DNA of 64,000 nt from Archegozetes longisetosus (GCA_018873245.2 JAEMBT020000001.1:15758220-15822219); one strand, 5' to 3'. Numbered from the stretch's first letter, positions 45,054 through 56,990 are shown. Program-made: numbers and translations. Notes: a model not told the origin generated them from the letters alone.

Positions 45054-46234
45054 CTTCCCAAGTATAAAGAAGTGATTTGATTAGCTCAGACTAACATCGG
45101 ACTTTGTCCTAGCGACGTCGGAATACTGTTCGCAGATCATATCTGACATTTAAATTTAACTTTTAATGACAAAAATATCATTTCGATAACTAAAACAGGT
45201 TTTGAAAACTGAAAATTGCTTCTTTATGATTAGAAGAAGCCTGAAGATTATATTTAGCCTTCAATTTGTTATGAAAAACTTCAATGAATGTAAGTTTTGT
45301 TATACATATTAATATCTATACACTTAATTGATAGTAACTCCTGATTGTTTATATTCTTGAACTTATCTAAACTTAAGTTCTCATAACTAGTTCATTACTG
45401 TAGTTTCTTACTTCAATGACATCAATTATATCATTTTTGCACATGGTTCTATCAATAGTTTCTCAACAGAGTAGTTCTAGTAGAGAGAGAAGGGAATAAA
45501 ATACTGTACATTGTTCCTTATTTTAAAATATATAACTAAAAGTTAATAAACCTATTTTGAACTTATGCTTCACATTATTTACTACACAGTTCACAAACAA
45601 CTTGAAATTTTAATATATACCTAAAATTTGAAAGCCACAGCTGCATTTTCTATATTAACTATTAAAGGTTCTATTTCGTTCTTATTTCTATAGTCAATTT
45701 TAAAGACAAGTTACTTCTTAAAATATTATTTGGGTTATATTTGGGTGACATTTAGCTATATATTTTTAAATAAGGAACCATGTACAGTATTTTATTGCCT
45801 TCTTTCTCTACTAGACCTACTCTATTGAGAAACTATTGATAGAACTATCTGTAAAAATGATGTAATTGATGTCATTGATGTAAGAAACTACAGTAATAAA
45901 CTTGTTATGAAAACTTGAATCTAGATAAGTTTAATAATATAAACAATCCGGAGTTACTATCAAGTGTATAGATATTAATATGTATAACAAAGCTTACATT
46001 CATTGAAGTTTTTCATAACAGATTTAAGGCCAAATATAATTATCAGGTTTCTTCTAATCACAAAGAAGCAAATTTCAGTTTTCAAAACTTGTGTTTTAGT
46101 TATTGAAATGATAGGTCATTAAAAGTTAAACATTGATCTCTGATATGAGTGGCGAACAGTGTTCTGGCATCGCTTGGACAAAAGTCTGATAGTAGTTTAT
46201 GAGCTAATCAAATCACTTCTTTATAATTGGGAAG

Positions 46235-46262
46235 TATAAATTTGAGTGCACAAACTTCAGTC
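46235..46262 (+). promoter_or_regulatory. Core promoter of copy B
   Basis: TATAAAT at 46235-46241 is followed by the initiator CTTCAGTCG starting at 46255, then the 5'UTR donor GTAAGTAG at about 46302 and acceptor TTTATCTAG at 46381-46389. It is intact even though the coding sequence of B is broken. Confidence 0.65.
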
Positions 46263-46420
46263 GCTTATTTGTCGTGACACCTCAAACTAAGCAACTTGAA
46301 TTGTAAGTAGCACAATTGATTTTTATAATCATTTAACGAATGTTTTCTATATAACTAACTTGGATTTAACGTTCATTTCGTTTATCTAGTGATATTTGAG
46401 AATTAATTGCTACTGTGAAA

Positions 46421-47167
46421 ATGTCCTCCAATATTCCAGTAGTTTGTGGTGTGATTGTTTTGGGAAAAGAAGAACTACTCGCTTTTGTTGCCACCTGAGT
46501 TGTACTCAGTAAGCGATACAGGAAACATATTTGGAGACAAAGGTACCATCAAGACGCATTGGCCACTTTGTTGAACGCAGTTCAAAATAAAGTGGGTTTT
46601 CACCCTAAGGAAAAGGTAACTTCTGAGGAATTCTTAAATACTGGAGGGAGTTGATGGAATACCTTACCTTTTACTATCTGCAAGGAGATCCGTGGAAAAT
46701 TCTATTGAACACAAAGACTATAACAAACTCATAGATAGCTTTGATGATCTTTTCAAAACTGTCCTTAAAAGCGATGCAGACGAGATAAGGGCATCTCTCA
46801 CGAACATGGCGAAGTCACTACTTACAGTGGACAATTCTAAATCTGATCGCAGTTACTTTTTTCAGCATATCGTAGATTTAAGGGAAGATGATTATAAATT
46901 GCATCTCATGCACACACTTCTTCACTTCGAAAAGTCAAGTGGCAAGGCAGAAATAGTCAAGCAATCTGGTCAGGTTGTGGAGGTTGAGTACAAGTTATTA
47001 TCTAATAGGATGATCGCAGATGCAGATAAATTAAGTAAACTCACAGGGAAATCTGCTGATGACTGGATAGATGAAGTTACATCTCCTCTGATCCAAAATA
47101 TACTTTATGTTTCGAAAAATATACTGATGACTGGATAGCTAGTGTTACATCTGCCTCTGATAAGTGA
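46421..47167 (+). pseudogene. MSS-family paralog B, several indels
   Basis: Nearly the same sequence as copy C, but with frame changes at four short runs: the G/A run after the start box (about 46462), GACAAAGG (one A fewer), TTCTTAAATACTGG (two T fewer) and TCTCCTCTG (one C fewer). The longest open piece begins at 46692 and covers the C-terminal two thirds (YNKLIDSFDDLFKTVL to SADDWIDEVTS). All lesions are single-base-type losses in homopolymers, so either decay or consensus error in one palindrome arm is possible. It lies convergent with C at the ends of a large palindrome. Confidence 0.75.
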
Positions 47168-47268
47168 TTAATTTTACCCTTTTCAAAGGCTTGTCTCGAG
47201 TTCTCCGAGCTTATACTCTTTACGATATATAATGACTTAAAGATATTAATGAAAGTAGACCGACAATT

Positions 47269-47273
<5 letters not shown>

Positions 47274-47300
<27 letters not shown>
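47274..47300. repeat. TA microsatellite
   Basis: A pure TA run just downstream of copy B. The same run occurs at the equivalent place after C (49438-49467) and F (59836-59866), with different lengths. Confidence 0.9.
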
Positions 47301-47303
<3 letters not shown>

Positions 47304-47780
47304 TATACACATATAAAAATGTATCTTTACTCTAAATTAACTCACTAAAACTTACTAAGAGTTATTATCAATAAAAACTTTATTTCGTAGTCATGACGTA
47401 ATCACTCTTGTTTTTAGTATAATGCACACATGGATTCTAAAATTCAGAAATAGTTTGTTGATTAAAATTCTTCAACTTTTCAAATTGTGAAGTTTAGAAC
47501 ATGTAATATAGCAAAGTTAGATTAGGAAACATTTTAGAACTTCTTATTACTTACACATAATTCACGAATCAAAGATCGTGTTTCAATTGGCCAATGCGTT
47601 CATCGAATGCCTTCTGTTTGAAACAAAATTTAATTGGAAAATAGTAGTTTCGTCTGAAGAAGTTTCAACTTAATTACTTGTCAGAAGATAACGTTAATTT
47701 TGGCCCTATCTGATTTTGATTAAACTTGTTGTGGATGTTCGCGTTTGTTAGTAAAGTATAACGACAATGTAATTTTTTAA

Positions 47781-48000
47781 ATATCTTCTATAGGCGACCT
47801 CCCATACACTAAACACTGAAAATTCAAATTCCCAACACAACGCACGCATATTATTAAATGAAACTTGTAAGTAGACTACATTACGATGCATTTCATGTTA
47901 ATACCAGTCTTCTTACTTACAAGTTTCACTTAATAATATGCGTGCGTTATGTGTTGGGAATTAGAATTTTCAGTGTTTAGTGTCTCCTATAGAAGATATT
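47781..48000. repeat. Hairpin (foldback) element, copy 1
   Basis: Arms of about 85-90 bp start ATATCTTCTATAG and end in its inverse CTATAGAAGATATT. They contain CACTAAACACTGAAAATTC, CAACACA and GCACGCATATTATTAA. A loop of about 40 bases includes CATTACGATGCATTTCATG. Two other copies lie at 48755-48963 and 59121-59353, always 3' of MSS genes. No transposase is present. Confidence 0.75.
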
Positions 48001-48754
48001 TGAAAAAGAGGGATACCCACTTCTCATTGAAAATTTGCCCTCTCCGTAGAACTGATCATGTGACACATCATTTTAAAGCTTATAGTAAGAGGAGTAAGAA
48101 AGTCCATGGGAAATGGCCCTGCAACCCCACAGTTTCTGAGATATAGGTCATTGAAGGTCACTGACCAAGTCTCCCGAACCTCGCCAATACAGCTGTCAAT
48201 CTGTTGTTGTTCAGTTAAATTTATGTTAGTATTAGCTATTCACGCAAGATTAAGTTAATGCACACATGGATTCTAACATTTAAAAATAGTTTGTTGATTG
48301 AAATTGAACAAAGTTCGATTAGAAAACCATTTTAGAGGTTCTTATCATTTGCACATAATTCCTTAAACAATGATAGTGTTTCAAAGACTATAATTGGTTA
48401 ATATATTCATTGAATGTCTTCCGTTTGAAACAAAGTTTAATTAGAAAATTATACACGCGTCTGAAGAAGTTTTAATTAAATGCGTTATGAACATGATCGT
48501 ATTAGTTGTTCACGCAAGATTAAGTTAACATAAATTTAACTGAATAACAACAGATTGACAGCCGTATTGGCGAGGTTCGGGAGACTTGGTCAGTGACCTT
48601 CAATGACCTATATCTCAGAAACTGTGGGGTTGCAGGGCCATTTCCCATGGACTTTCTTACTCCTCTTACTATAAGCTTTAAAATGATGTGTCACATGATC
48701 AGTTCTACGGAGAGGGCAAATTTTCAATGAGAAGTGGGTATCCCTCTTTTTCAA

Positions 48755-48963
48755 ATATCTTCTATAGAGACCTCCCATACACTAAACACTGAAAATTCTA
48801 ATTCCCAACACATAACGCACGCATATTATTAAGTGAAACTTGTAAGTAAGAAGACTGGTATTAACATGAAATGCATCGTAATGTAGTCTACTTACAAGTT
48901 TCATTTAATAATATGCGTGCGTTGTTCAGGAATTTGAATTTTCAGGTGTATAGAAAGATATTT
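48755..48963. repeat. Hairpin (foldback) element, copy 2
   Basis: Same structure in the opposite palindrome arm. Its right arm has lost about a dozen bases near GTTGTTCAGG compared with copy 1. Confidence 0.75.
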
Positions 48964-49437
48964 AAAATTACATTGTCGTTATACTTTACTAACAAACGCG
49001 AACATCCACAACAAGTTTAATCAAAATCAGATAGGGCCAAAATTAACGTTATCTTCTGACAAGTAATTAAGTTGAAACTTCTTCAGACGAAACTACTATT
49101 TTCCAATTAAATTTTGTTTCAAACAGAAGGCATTCGATGAACGCATTGGCCAATTGAAACACGATCTTTGATTCGTGAATTATGTGTAAGTAATAAGAAG
49201 TTCTAAAATGTTTCCTAATCTAACTTTGCTATATTACATGTTCTAAACTTCACAATTTGAAAAGTTGAAGAATTTTAATCAACAAACTATTTCTGAATTT
49301 TAGAATCCATGTGTGCATTATACTAAAAACAAGAGTGATTACGTCATGACTACGAAATAAAGTTTTTATTGATAATAACTCTTAGTAAGTTTTAGTGAGG
49401 TTAATTTAGAGTAAAGATACATTTTATATGTGTATAA

Positions 49438-49467
49438 TTAATATATATATATATATATATATATATG
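49438..49467. repeat. TA microsatellite
   Basis: TA run downstream of copy C, mirror of the run after copy B. Confidence 0.9.
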
Positions 49468-49569
49468 TAAATTGTCGGTCTACTTTCATTAATATCTTTA
49501 AGTCATTATATATCGTAAAGAGTATAAGCTCGAGAACTCGAGACAAGCCTTTGAAAAGGGTAAAATTAA

Positions 49570-50323
49570 TCACTTATCAGAGGCAGATGTAACACTAGCT
49601 ATCCAGTCATCAGTATATTTTTCGAAACATAAAGTATATTTTGGATCAGAGGGAGATGTAACTTCATCTATCCAGTCATCAGCAGATTTCCCTGTGAGTT
49701 TACTTAATTTATCTGCATCTGCGATCATCCTATTAGATAATAACTTGTACTCAACCTCCACAACCTGACCAGATTGCTTGACTATTTCTGCCTTGCCACT
49801 TGACTTTTCGAAGTGAAGAAGTGTGTGCATGAGATGCAATTTATAATCATCTTCCCTTAAATCTACGATATGCTGAAAAAAGTAACTGCGATCAGATTTA
49901 GAATTGTCCACTGTAAGTAGTGACTTCGCCATGTTCGTGAGAGATGCCCTTATCTCGTCTGCATCGCTTTTAAGGACAGTTTTGAAAAGATCATCAAAGC
50001 TATCTATGAGTTTGTTATAGTCTTTGTGTTCAATAGAATTTTCCACGGATCTCCTTGCAGATAGTAAAAGGTAAGGTATTCCATCAACTCCCTCCAAGTA
50101 TTTAAAGAATTCCTCAGAAGTTACCTTTTCCTTAGGGTGAAAACCCACTTTATTTTGAACTGCGTTCAACAAAGTGGCCAATGCGTCTTGATGGTACCTT
50201 TTGTCTCCAAATATGTTTCCTGTATCGCTTACTGAGTACAACTCAGGTGGCAACAAAAGCGAGTAGTTCTTCTTTTTCCCCCAAAACAATCACACCACAA
50301 ACTACTGGAATATTGGAGGACAT
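49570..50323 (-). pseudogene. MSS-family paralog C, one frame shift near codon 16
   Basis: Translation starts at 50323 (MSSNIPVVCGVIVLG). At a run of five G then five A (about 50273-50283) the frame changes by one base. The rest, to 49570, is fully open for about 235 codons with every family box: YHQDALATLLNAVQNKVGFHP, EEFFKYLEG, YNKLIDSFDDLFKTVL and YFFQHIVDLR. It ends with a duplicated tail motif (DDWIDEVTSPSD, then DDWIASVTSASD). One base separates it from an intact protein of about 250 residues, so a sequencing error cannot be excluded. Confidence 0.75.
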
Positions 50324-50481
50324 TTTCACAGTAGCAATTAATTCTCAAATATCACTAGATAAACGAAATGAACGTTAAATCCAAGTTAGTTATATAGAAA
50401 ACATTCGTTAAATGATTATAAAAATCAATTGTGCTACTTACAATTCAAGTTGCTTAGTTTGAGGTGTCACGACAAATAAGC

Positions 50482-50509
50482 GACTGAAGTTTGTGCACTC
50501 AAATTTATA
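50482..50509 (-). promoter_or_regulatory. Core promoter of copy C
   Basis: Minus-strand TATAAAT (50509-50503), then initiator CTTCAGTCG about 20 bases on, followed by the shared 5'UTR intron (donor GTAAGTAG near 50442, acceptor CTAG near 50355). Confidence 0.65.
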
Positions 50510-51590
50510 CTTCCCAATTATAAAGAAGTGATTTGATTAGCTCATAAACTACTATCAGACTTTTGTCCAAGCGATGCCAGAACACTGTTCGCCACTCATA
50601 TCAGAGATCAATGTTTAACTTTTAATGACCTATCATTTCAATGACTAAAAACAAGTTTTGAAAACTGAAAATTAGACTGTTCAAAGCTAGAAAAGGCTAG
50701 ACTATGTATTTGGCCTTCAATTTGTAATCAAAACTTTAATAAATGTAGCTTTTGTTATATATATACTAATATCAATATACTTAATTGATAGTAACTTTTG
50801 ATTATCTAAATTTTAGTTCTCATAACTAGTTTACTACAATAGTTTCTTTCATTAATCACATCATTTTCACATGTAATTCTATCAACAGTTTCTCAACAGA
50901 GTAGGTCTAGTAGAGAGAGAAGAAAGTAAAATACTGTACATTGTTCCTTATTTTAATATGTATAACTAAATGTTTATACCCATATTTTGAACTAATGCTT
51001 GTCATGATTTACTACAAGGCTCATAAGTAACTAACTCTTTAAAGTTTAATACATCCTCAAAGTTTGAAGCAAATCTCTACATTTCCTACTTTAACTATTA
51101 GAGGTTCTATTCGTCATTATTGCTATAATCACTTTTAAAACAACTTGATTTTTAAAATATTTGACTTGTTTTTTATATAACTTTATGTTAATTTATGTAA
51201 ACGCTATTGTAAGAGAATTTCTTTTCATAAACAGTATGTTTGTATTCGGAGAGACTTTTGCCACAATTTTCTTATTAACTGCATCATTTTAAACCCTTTA
51301 GAGACATTAGATCTATCCTATATTTTATAGTATATCGTACAATGATCTATAGTACATTTTTAATTTAAATGCTTAAAAAGTTGTTTTTATCAATTTTTAT
51401 TTTACATTAAACTTTGCATAATTATTAATTTCTCTAAAATATTTATTAATAAGTGTATATCATATAATTTCCTTCATCACAAATATCTAATTTATCTATA
51501 TAAGAGAATATATCTTCAATAAGAATTACAAAGAAAACCTTTGATCAAGCTTGAAAACAGTTTTTTTACTTATGATAAAATAATCATCAT

Positions 51591-52373
51591 TTACATTGTT
51601 ATGCATTGTTTGTCTAGCGTACTCTCATTTACTAATCTCGTTGTCATCCCCTCAATCCATTTGTCAACATATGTTAAAGAAAGTTTACTTAATTTCTCTG
51701 CATCTGCCCTCATCTTACTAGATAATAACTCATATTGAATATAACCAACATCGAAACTATTTTCAGTCAGTCTTATTTCTCCATCTTTTAAGTAGTATAT
51801 AACAAAACTAGCCGAATAAATATTTAGCTTTACCGTAGATTCCCTAACATCTATAATGAATTGGTACAAACGAACAGTTTGTTCCGACTCAGTTATTTCG
51901 GATGATTGCTGACTTGGTCTAGAGTCTTGGGCCGGTATTTGGGTATTGCTTCCCTGTCCTGCAAGTACAGCATACGCTATTTCTTTCAAAGATGTTCTTA
52001 ATTTCTCTTCATCACTTGATCCTCGATGACCATAAAGATCCATCAGTTCATCTATGAATTGGTGATATACTTTATTCTTGAAACTTGTTTGAGTGTCAGC
52101 AGATCTAACATGATGTAAGTATGGGACTTTTCCTATACCATCCAAATAAGGATCCAAGTGAGTGGCAGCATCAGTCGGACTCTGTTTTGTGGGGTCAAAC
52201 TTTGCCTTTTGTTGAACAACATTCAAGAGAGTAGCCAATCCATGTACTTGATATTCTCGATTCTTAAATATTTCTGTAACAGATGCAGAAGGATGGGGTG
52301 TATACTCACCAAGAATAACTGCTGAAGTGGCCGAAATTATATTCGTGGTTTGAGGCGAGACAGTTTGTGACAT
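51591..52373 (-). CDS. MSQ-family paralog E1, intact
   Basis: Start MSQTVSPQTTN at 52373, 260 residues. The frame is open a further 24 codons upstream, but the MSQ start is shared with E2. Boxes align with the MSS copies: SAVILGEY (first strand), EIFKNREYQVHGLATLLNVVQ, FDPTKQ, YLDGIGKVPYL and YHQFIDELMDL. Then follow EEKLRTSLKEIAYAVL, a Ser/Gln/Pro-rich insert of about 35 residues not found in MSS, LYQFIIDVRES, and the tail KMRADAEKLSKLSLTYVDKWIEGM. No signal peptide is seen. Function is unknown. It is a diverged subfamily of the same fold and tandem with E2. Confidence 0.75.
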   Translation of the reverse strand: MSQTVSPQTTNIISATSAVILGEYTPHPSASVTEIFKNREYQVHGLATLLNVVQQKAKFDPTKQSPTDAATHLDPYLDGIGKVPYLHHVRSADTQTSFKNKVYHQFIDELMDLYGHRGSSDEEKLRTSLKEIAYAVLAGQGSNTQIPAQDSRPSQQSSEITESEQTVRLYQFIIDVRESTVKLNIYSASFVIYYLKDGEIRLTENSFDVGYIQYELLSSKMRADAEKLSKLSLTYVDKWIEGMTTRLVNESTLDKQCITM

Positions 52374-52454
52374 TTCTATAATTTTCAAAGCGAATATTTT
52401 GTAATAGATATTGTATATACCTAATACTTGTTCACAAATAACCAAAAAGCCAAT

Positions 52455-52475
52455 AGTTGCTCCTTTATAACAACA
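52455..52475 (-). promoter_or_regulatory. Candidate core promoter of E1
   Basis: On the minus strand TTATAAAGGAGC lies about 95 bases before the MSQ start. E2 has the equivalent CTATAAAGG at about 56397-56405. The flanking words GTACGAC and GATATCACA are conserved between E1 and E2. Confidence 0.45.
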
Positions 52476-52479
52476 ACGT

Positions 52480-53606
52480 AGATGTCGTACAATTATACTG
52501 TGATATCAAACTCTCGATTCATTCGTCGACGGCTAACTTGCGTAGAAGAGATAAAGTGACTTTTACAAATATTTATGAATGATTTTGAATGAGTTCATTA
52601 TTTTAGTAACTCTATTACTAATCAGTCACATCAATCTTACAGAAAGTTCCTCAAAAGAGAGGAGTAGATTTATGTGGTATTGCAACATAGGATCGAAGTA
52701 AAAGGATCGAATCAATAATATCGAAAAAAGACCGAATGCGACGTATGATCGAACGCAAAATAGGATCAAACATGTCAAAAGTTAAAAATAAATTATTAGA
52801 ACAAATCTTTTTATTTCGAAGTAATCAAGTCTATAATTTGTTTATACAATTAAATGTGAAATAATTGATCGAATTTATAGTTTCATATGCAATAAAATAT
52901 GTTCGAAACTTTGACAAAATAAGTAGAAGCTCGATTTAAAGACATTTCGATACAGTAAACGCATTTTAGGTAAACTCACTAACAGGTAAATAATTGATAA
53001 AAATCAAATTTGCACGTCTTATGTGGAAAGGTATTATTCACTTTTTAAATCTTCAAAATAAATTGATTGCAAACTAATAAGTAATATCCAAACGATGTAT
53101 AAATATTGGCAGTCATTGTTTCATTTAAAGTATGTTTCTATTTTATATTCAAATAAATGTTAGAATAATTAAATATATAATCTATTTATATAGAGTTTGT
53201 CCTCAGCTAATAATCATCTAACATAAAAGTTATTCAAAACTTAATCATTCGATTATTTTAACATTTGTCTGAATCTAAAAACATACTTTCTTTAAATAAA
53301 ACAATGACTGCCATATTTTAATAAGTGATTGCAATATTATTTACTAGTTTTTAGTCAATTTATTGTGAAGATTAAAGAAGTGATTTGAAATGATAGGGAA
53401 ATTTATAAGTCTTATCAAACTTACTATTAAGTTCAATTGCATGGACTTTTGTTGGTGGGTTTACAATCAAGTTTGTATACATTCGGTCTAAAATGTTTCT
53501 TATAGAGCTTTCATAAATATTAAAGTATTAAAATCAAGTTATCAACTTTAGACTAACAAAATTAAGAAAAATATTCAGACAGAAATAACCGTTTATAGGG
53601 TAGGTT
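52480..53606. other. Shared E1/E2 upstream region, then unassigned sequence
   Basis: 52480-52660 matches 56440-56610 upstream of E2 (CATTCGTCGACGG, CTTGCGTAGAAGAGATAAAG, TAGTAACTCTATTACTAATC). The remainder is AT-rich with no recognised gene. Confidence 0.55.
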
Positions 53607-54690
53607 ATTTGTGAGCCTTGTAGTAAATTATGACAAGCATAAGTTCAAAATATGGGTATAAACATTTAGTTATACACATTAAAATAAGGAACAATGTACA
53701 GTATTTTACTTTCTTCTCACTCTACTAGACCTACTCTGTTGAGAAACTGTTGATAGAATTACATGTGAAAATGATGTGATTAATGAAAGAAACTATTGTA
53801 GTAAACTAGTTATGAGAACTAAAATTTAGATAATCAGAAGTTACTATCAATTAAGTGTATAGATATTAATATGTATAACAAAACTTACATTCATTGAAGT
53901 TTTTCATAACAGATTTAAGGCCAAATATAATCTTCAGGCTTCTTCTAATCACAAAGAAGCAAATTTTCAGTTTTCAAAACTTGTGTTTTAGTTATTGAAA
54001 TGATAAGTCATTAAAAGTTAAACATTGATCTCTGATATGAGTGGCGAACAGTATTCTGGCATCGCTTGGACAAAAGTCTGATAGTAGTTTATGAGCTAAT
54101 CAAATCACTACTTTATACTTTGAAGTTTGTGCACTCAAATTTATACTTTCCAAGTATAAAGTAGTGATTTGATTAGCTCATAAACTACTATCAGACTTTT
54201 GTCCAAGCGATGCCAGAACACTGTTCGCCACTCATATCAGAGATCAATGTTTAACTTTTAATGACCTATCATTTCAATAACTAAATCAGGTTTTGAAAAC
54301 TGAAAATTTGATTCTTCATGATTAGAAGAAGCCTTGAGACAATATTTGGCCTTCAATTTGTTATGAAAAACTTCAATGAATGTAAGTTTTGTTATACATA
54401 TTATTATCTATACACTTAATTGATAGTAACTCCTGATTGTTTATATTCTTGAACTTATCTAAACTTAAGTTCTCATAGCTAGTTCATTACTGTGGTTTCT
54501 TACTTCAATGACATCAATTACATCATTTTTGCACATGGTTCTATCAATAGTTTCTCAACAGAGTAGTTCTAGTAGAGAGAGAAGGGAATAAAATACTGTA
54601 CATTGTTCCTTATTTTAAAATATATAACTAAATGTTTATAACCCTATTTTGAACTTGTACTTTACATGATTTACTACACAGCTCACAAAC
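53607..54690. repeat. Palindrome of two upstream modules with an orphan promoter at the centre
   Basis: 53607-54118 is inverted at 54147-54690. The centre has a minus-strand TATAAATTTGAGTGCACAAA promoter core but no gene follows it. Both arms are the upstream module that precedes every MSS copy. The structure is a head-to-head junction like A/B, from which the coding parts have been lost. Confidence 0.8.
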
Positions 54691-55080
54691 AACTTGAAAT
54701 TTTAATATATGCCTAAAATTTGAAAGCTACGGATGCATTTTCTATATTAACTATTAAAGGTTCTATTTCGTTCTTATCTCTGTAATCAATTTTAAAGACA
54801 AGTTTCTTCTTAAAATATTATTTGGGTTATATTTTATGTTATATTATTACGTTATTTAATTTACATTAAGGATTCATGTCTATCCTATTGTGTGAGACGT
54901 TTCATAAACAACATGTTTATATTCGGAGATACTTTGACACTATATTTCTTACTAAAGTGTATGCCAACTAAGAATGAGGTAGTCTACGCCTACAAAGTCT
55001 ATAGAGAAAACCTCAGCCAATCAGGAAGCAAATAAGTCATGTATTTACGTCGTAGCGCAAAAACTGAATAGAACATAATT

Positions 55081-55275
55081 ATGGAACAATTAAATTACAT
55101 AATTATAGCTATAATCATAGCTACAATAATAAAAATATTAATTTTCATGCTAAAATCTTATGGTCATATTGTTCTTCAGCTGCCACCATATCACTGTGAT
55201 TTTGATTCCATAGAGCTTATTTGGGCTAATATAAAGAAATTTATACCTAAAAACAACAAAAGCCATGATCTGTAA
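55081..55275 (+). pseudogene. DDE transposase C-terminal fragment
   Basis: The end of the frame reads YGHIVLQLPPYHCDFDSIELIWANIKKF, the terminal catalytic strand of the same DDE family as the 40020-40740 remnant. It keeps the final Glu but has Ser for Pro in the NPIE box. Nothing upstream matches, so it is a short truncated relic between paralogs. Confidence 0.7.
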
Positions 55276-55546
55276 CCAGTTACGCAATTAGCTTTTACAT
55301 TATTTTTAATATAAATGTTTATAAAGTTTCAAGTATTTTTATTAATTTTTAATCTTCATTAAGTTCTACATAATTATTCATTTCTTCAAAACATTTATAA
55401 TTAAATACATAATTTGTTTCATCATAAACATCTGAGTGATCAGTATAAGAAAAAACCCCTTCAATTAGATTTACTAAGTCTTACGATCGAGCATAAAAGA
55501 TAGTTTTCGCTTATAGTAAAATGATCATATTTACATTGTTACACAT

Positions 55547-56308
55547 CGTTCGTCTATAGTATTATCATTAACAAATTTTGTTTTCACCCCATCAATCCAC
55601 TTGTCAACGTATGTTAAAGAAAGCTTACTTAATTTCTCTGCATCTCTCTCCATCAAATCAGATAATATCTCATATTGAATATAACCAGCATTGATATCTT
55701 TATCAGTTAGTTTTACTTTTCATCATTCAAGTAGATATCAAAGCTAGCAGAATAAATATATAGCTTTACCGAAGATTCTGTAACATCTATTATAAACTGG
55801 CATAAGTGAGCAGTTTTTCCGATTCGGCTATTTTGGATGATTGTTGACTTGGTTTGGTGCTTTGAGCTGGTATTTCGGTATTGCATCCAGTTAGTGTAAG
55901 TAAAGCATACGCCATTTCGTCCAAAGATGTTCTTATTATTTCTTCATCACTTGACCCCCGACGACCAAGTAAATCCATCAGCTCATCTATGAATTGGTGA
56001 TATGTCTTATTCTTGAAACTTTTCTGCTTTTCAAAAGATTTAACATGACGTATATATGGGATTATTCCTATTCCCTCCAAATAAGAACTCAAATGAGTGG
56101 CAGCATCAGTCAAGCTCTGTCTTGTAGGGTCAAACTCTGCCTTTTGTTGAACAGCATTCAAGAAAGTAGCCAATCCATGTACTTGATATTCTCGATTCTT
56201 GAATATTTCTGTAACAGACACACTAGGATGAGGTATATACTCACCAAGAATGACTGCTGAAGATGCTGAAACTGTATCCGTGGTTTGTGGCGACAAAGTT
56301 TGCGACAT
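55547..56308 (-). pseudogene. MSQ-family paralog E2, frame-shifted
   Basis: Starts MSQTLSPQTTDTVSASSAVILGEY at 56308 and matches E1 closely through the Ser/Gln insert (PSQQSSKIAESEK). One base is missing in an A run at about 55817. A second change near 55718 (TGAAAAGTAAAAC) precedes the C-terminal block AGYIQYE...DAEKLSKLSLTYVDKWIDG, which is in a different frame and ends near 55547. E1 and E2 have the same orientation, about 3.9 kb apart, with matching upstream DNA. Confidence 0.75.
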
Positions 56309-56439
56309 GTCTATAATTTCTCAAGATGAATATTATGCAGCAGATATTATATATAATTAGTGCTTGTTCACAAATAACTAAACGAGCTTATAGCTCTTCC
56401 TTTATAGCAACAATATAGACATCGTACAACTATATAGTG

Positions 56440-56990
56440 ATATCAAACTCTCGACTCATTCGTCGACGGTTAACTTGCGTAGAAGAGATAAAGTGACTTT
56501 AAAAAATATTTATGAAATATTTTGAATGAGTTCATTATTTTAGTAACTCTATTACTAATCAGTCACATCAATCTTACAGAAATATCCTCAAAAGAGAGGG
56601 GAGTAGATTTATATGGAATTGCGTCATATGATCAAACGCAAGATAGGGTCAAATATATCAAAAGTTAAAAATAAAATGTGAGAACAAATCATTTTGTTTC
56701 AAACCAATCAAGTTCGTAAATTTTTATGCAATAAAATGTGAAATAAATAAGTAAAAATAAGAGTGTAACATATAAATAAAATTGATTTATACTCAAATTA
56801 CATTTTATTCAGTCTTATGTCTCATTCAATCTTGTGTCGCATCAGATATTATTTCTTCGACTTTGTCGGGGGAACGATTTATATATATATGTAATGTAAA
56901 TATGTATAATAAATAAAACCCAATGATAAATGTAAAAAACAAAGCGAAGGCTTTTAAGTGTTAGACTGTTAAGTCTTAAAGCATCAGCTA
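56440..56990. other. E2 upstream region and unassigned DNA
   Basis: The first part repeats the E1 upstream sequence. The later part is AT-rich and has no recognised gene. From about 57000 the MSS upstream module of copy D begins. Confidence 0.5.

Larger units (their letters stand above)
44867..46420. repeat. Head-to-head inverted repeat between copies A and B
   Basis: About 44867-45535 and 45755-46420 are inverted copies containing the two promoters, 5'UTR introns and the upstream module. The centre of about 220 bp is single-copy-like. The arms differ at perhaps 8-12 percent of positions. Confidence 0.75.
46100..50640. repeat. Giant tail-to-tail palindrome, arms of about 2.1 kb (copies B and C)
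   Basis: About 46100-48240 is inverted at about 48540-50640, including promoters, genes, a TA microsatellite, 3' flanks and a hairpin element. The centre 48240-48540 is itself related to the 3' flank of copy D. The arms are almost identical by eye except for the small indels that break B. Confidence 0.85.

Noticed and set aside
47949..48146. 65-68 codon frame starting MCWELEFSVFSV, repeated at 48595-48790 and 58974-59180
   Set aside because: It looks conserved only because it lies in the duplicated hairpin/3' flank segment. It starts inside the hairpin arm and has no upstream promoter or motif. I kept the repeat, not the gene.
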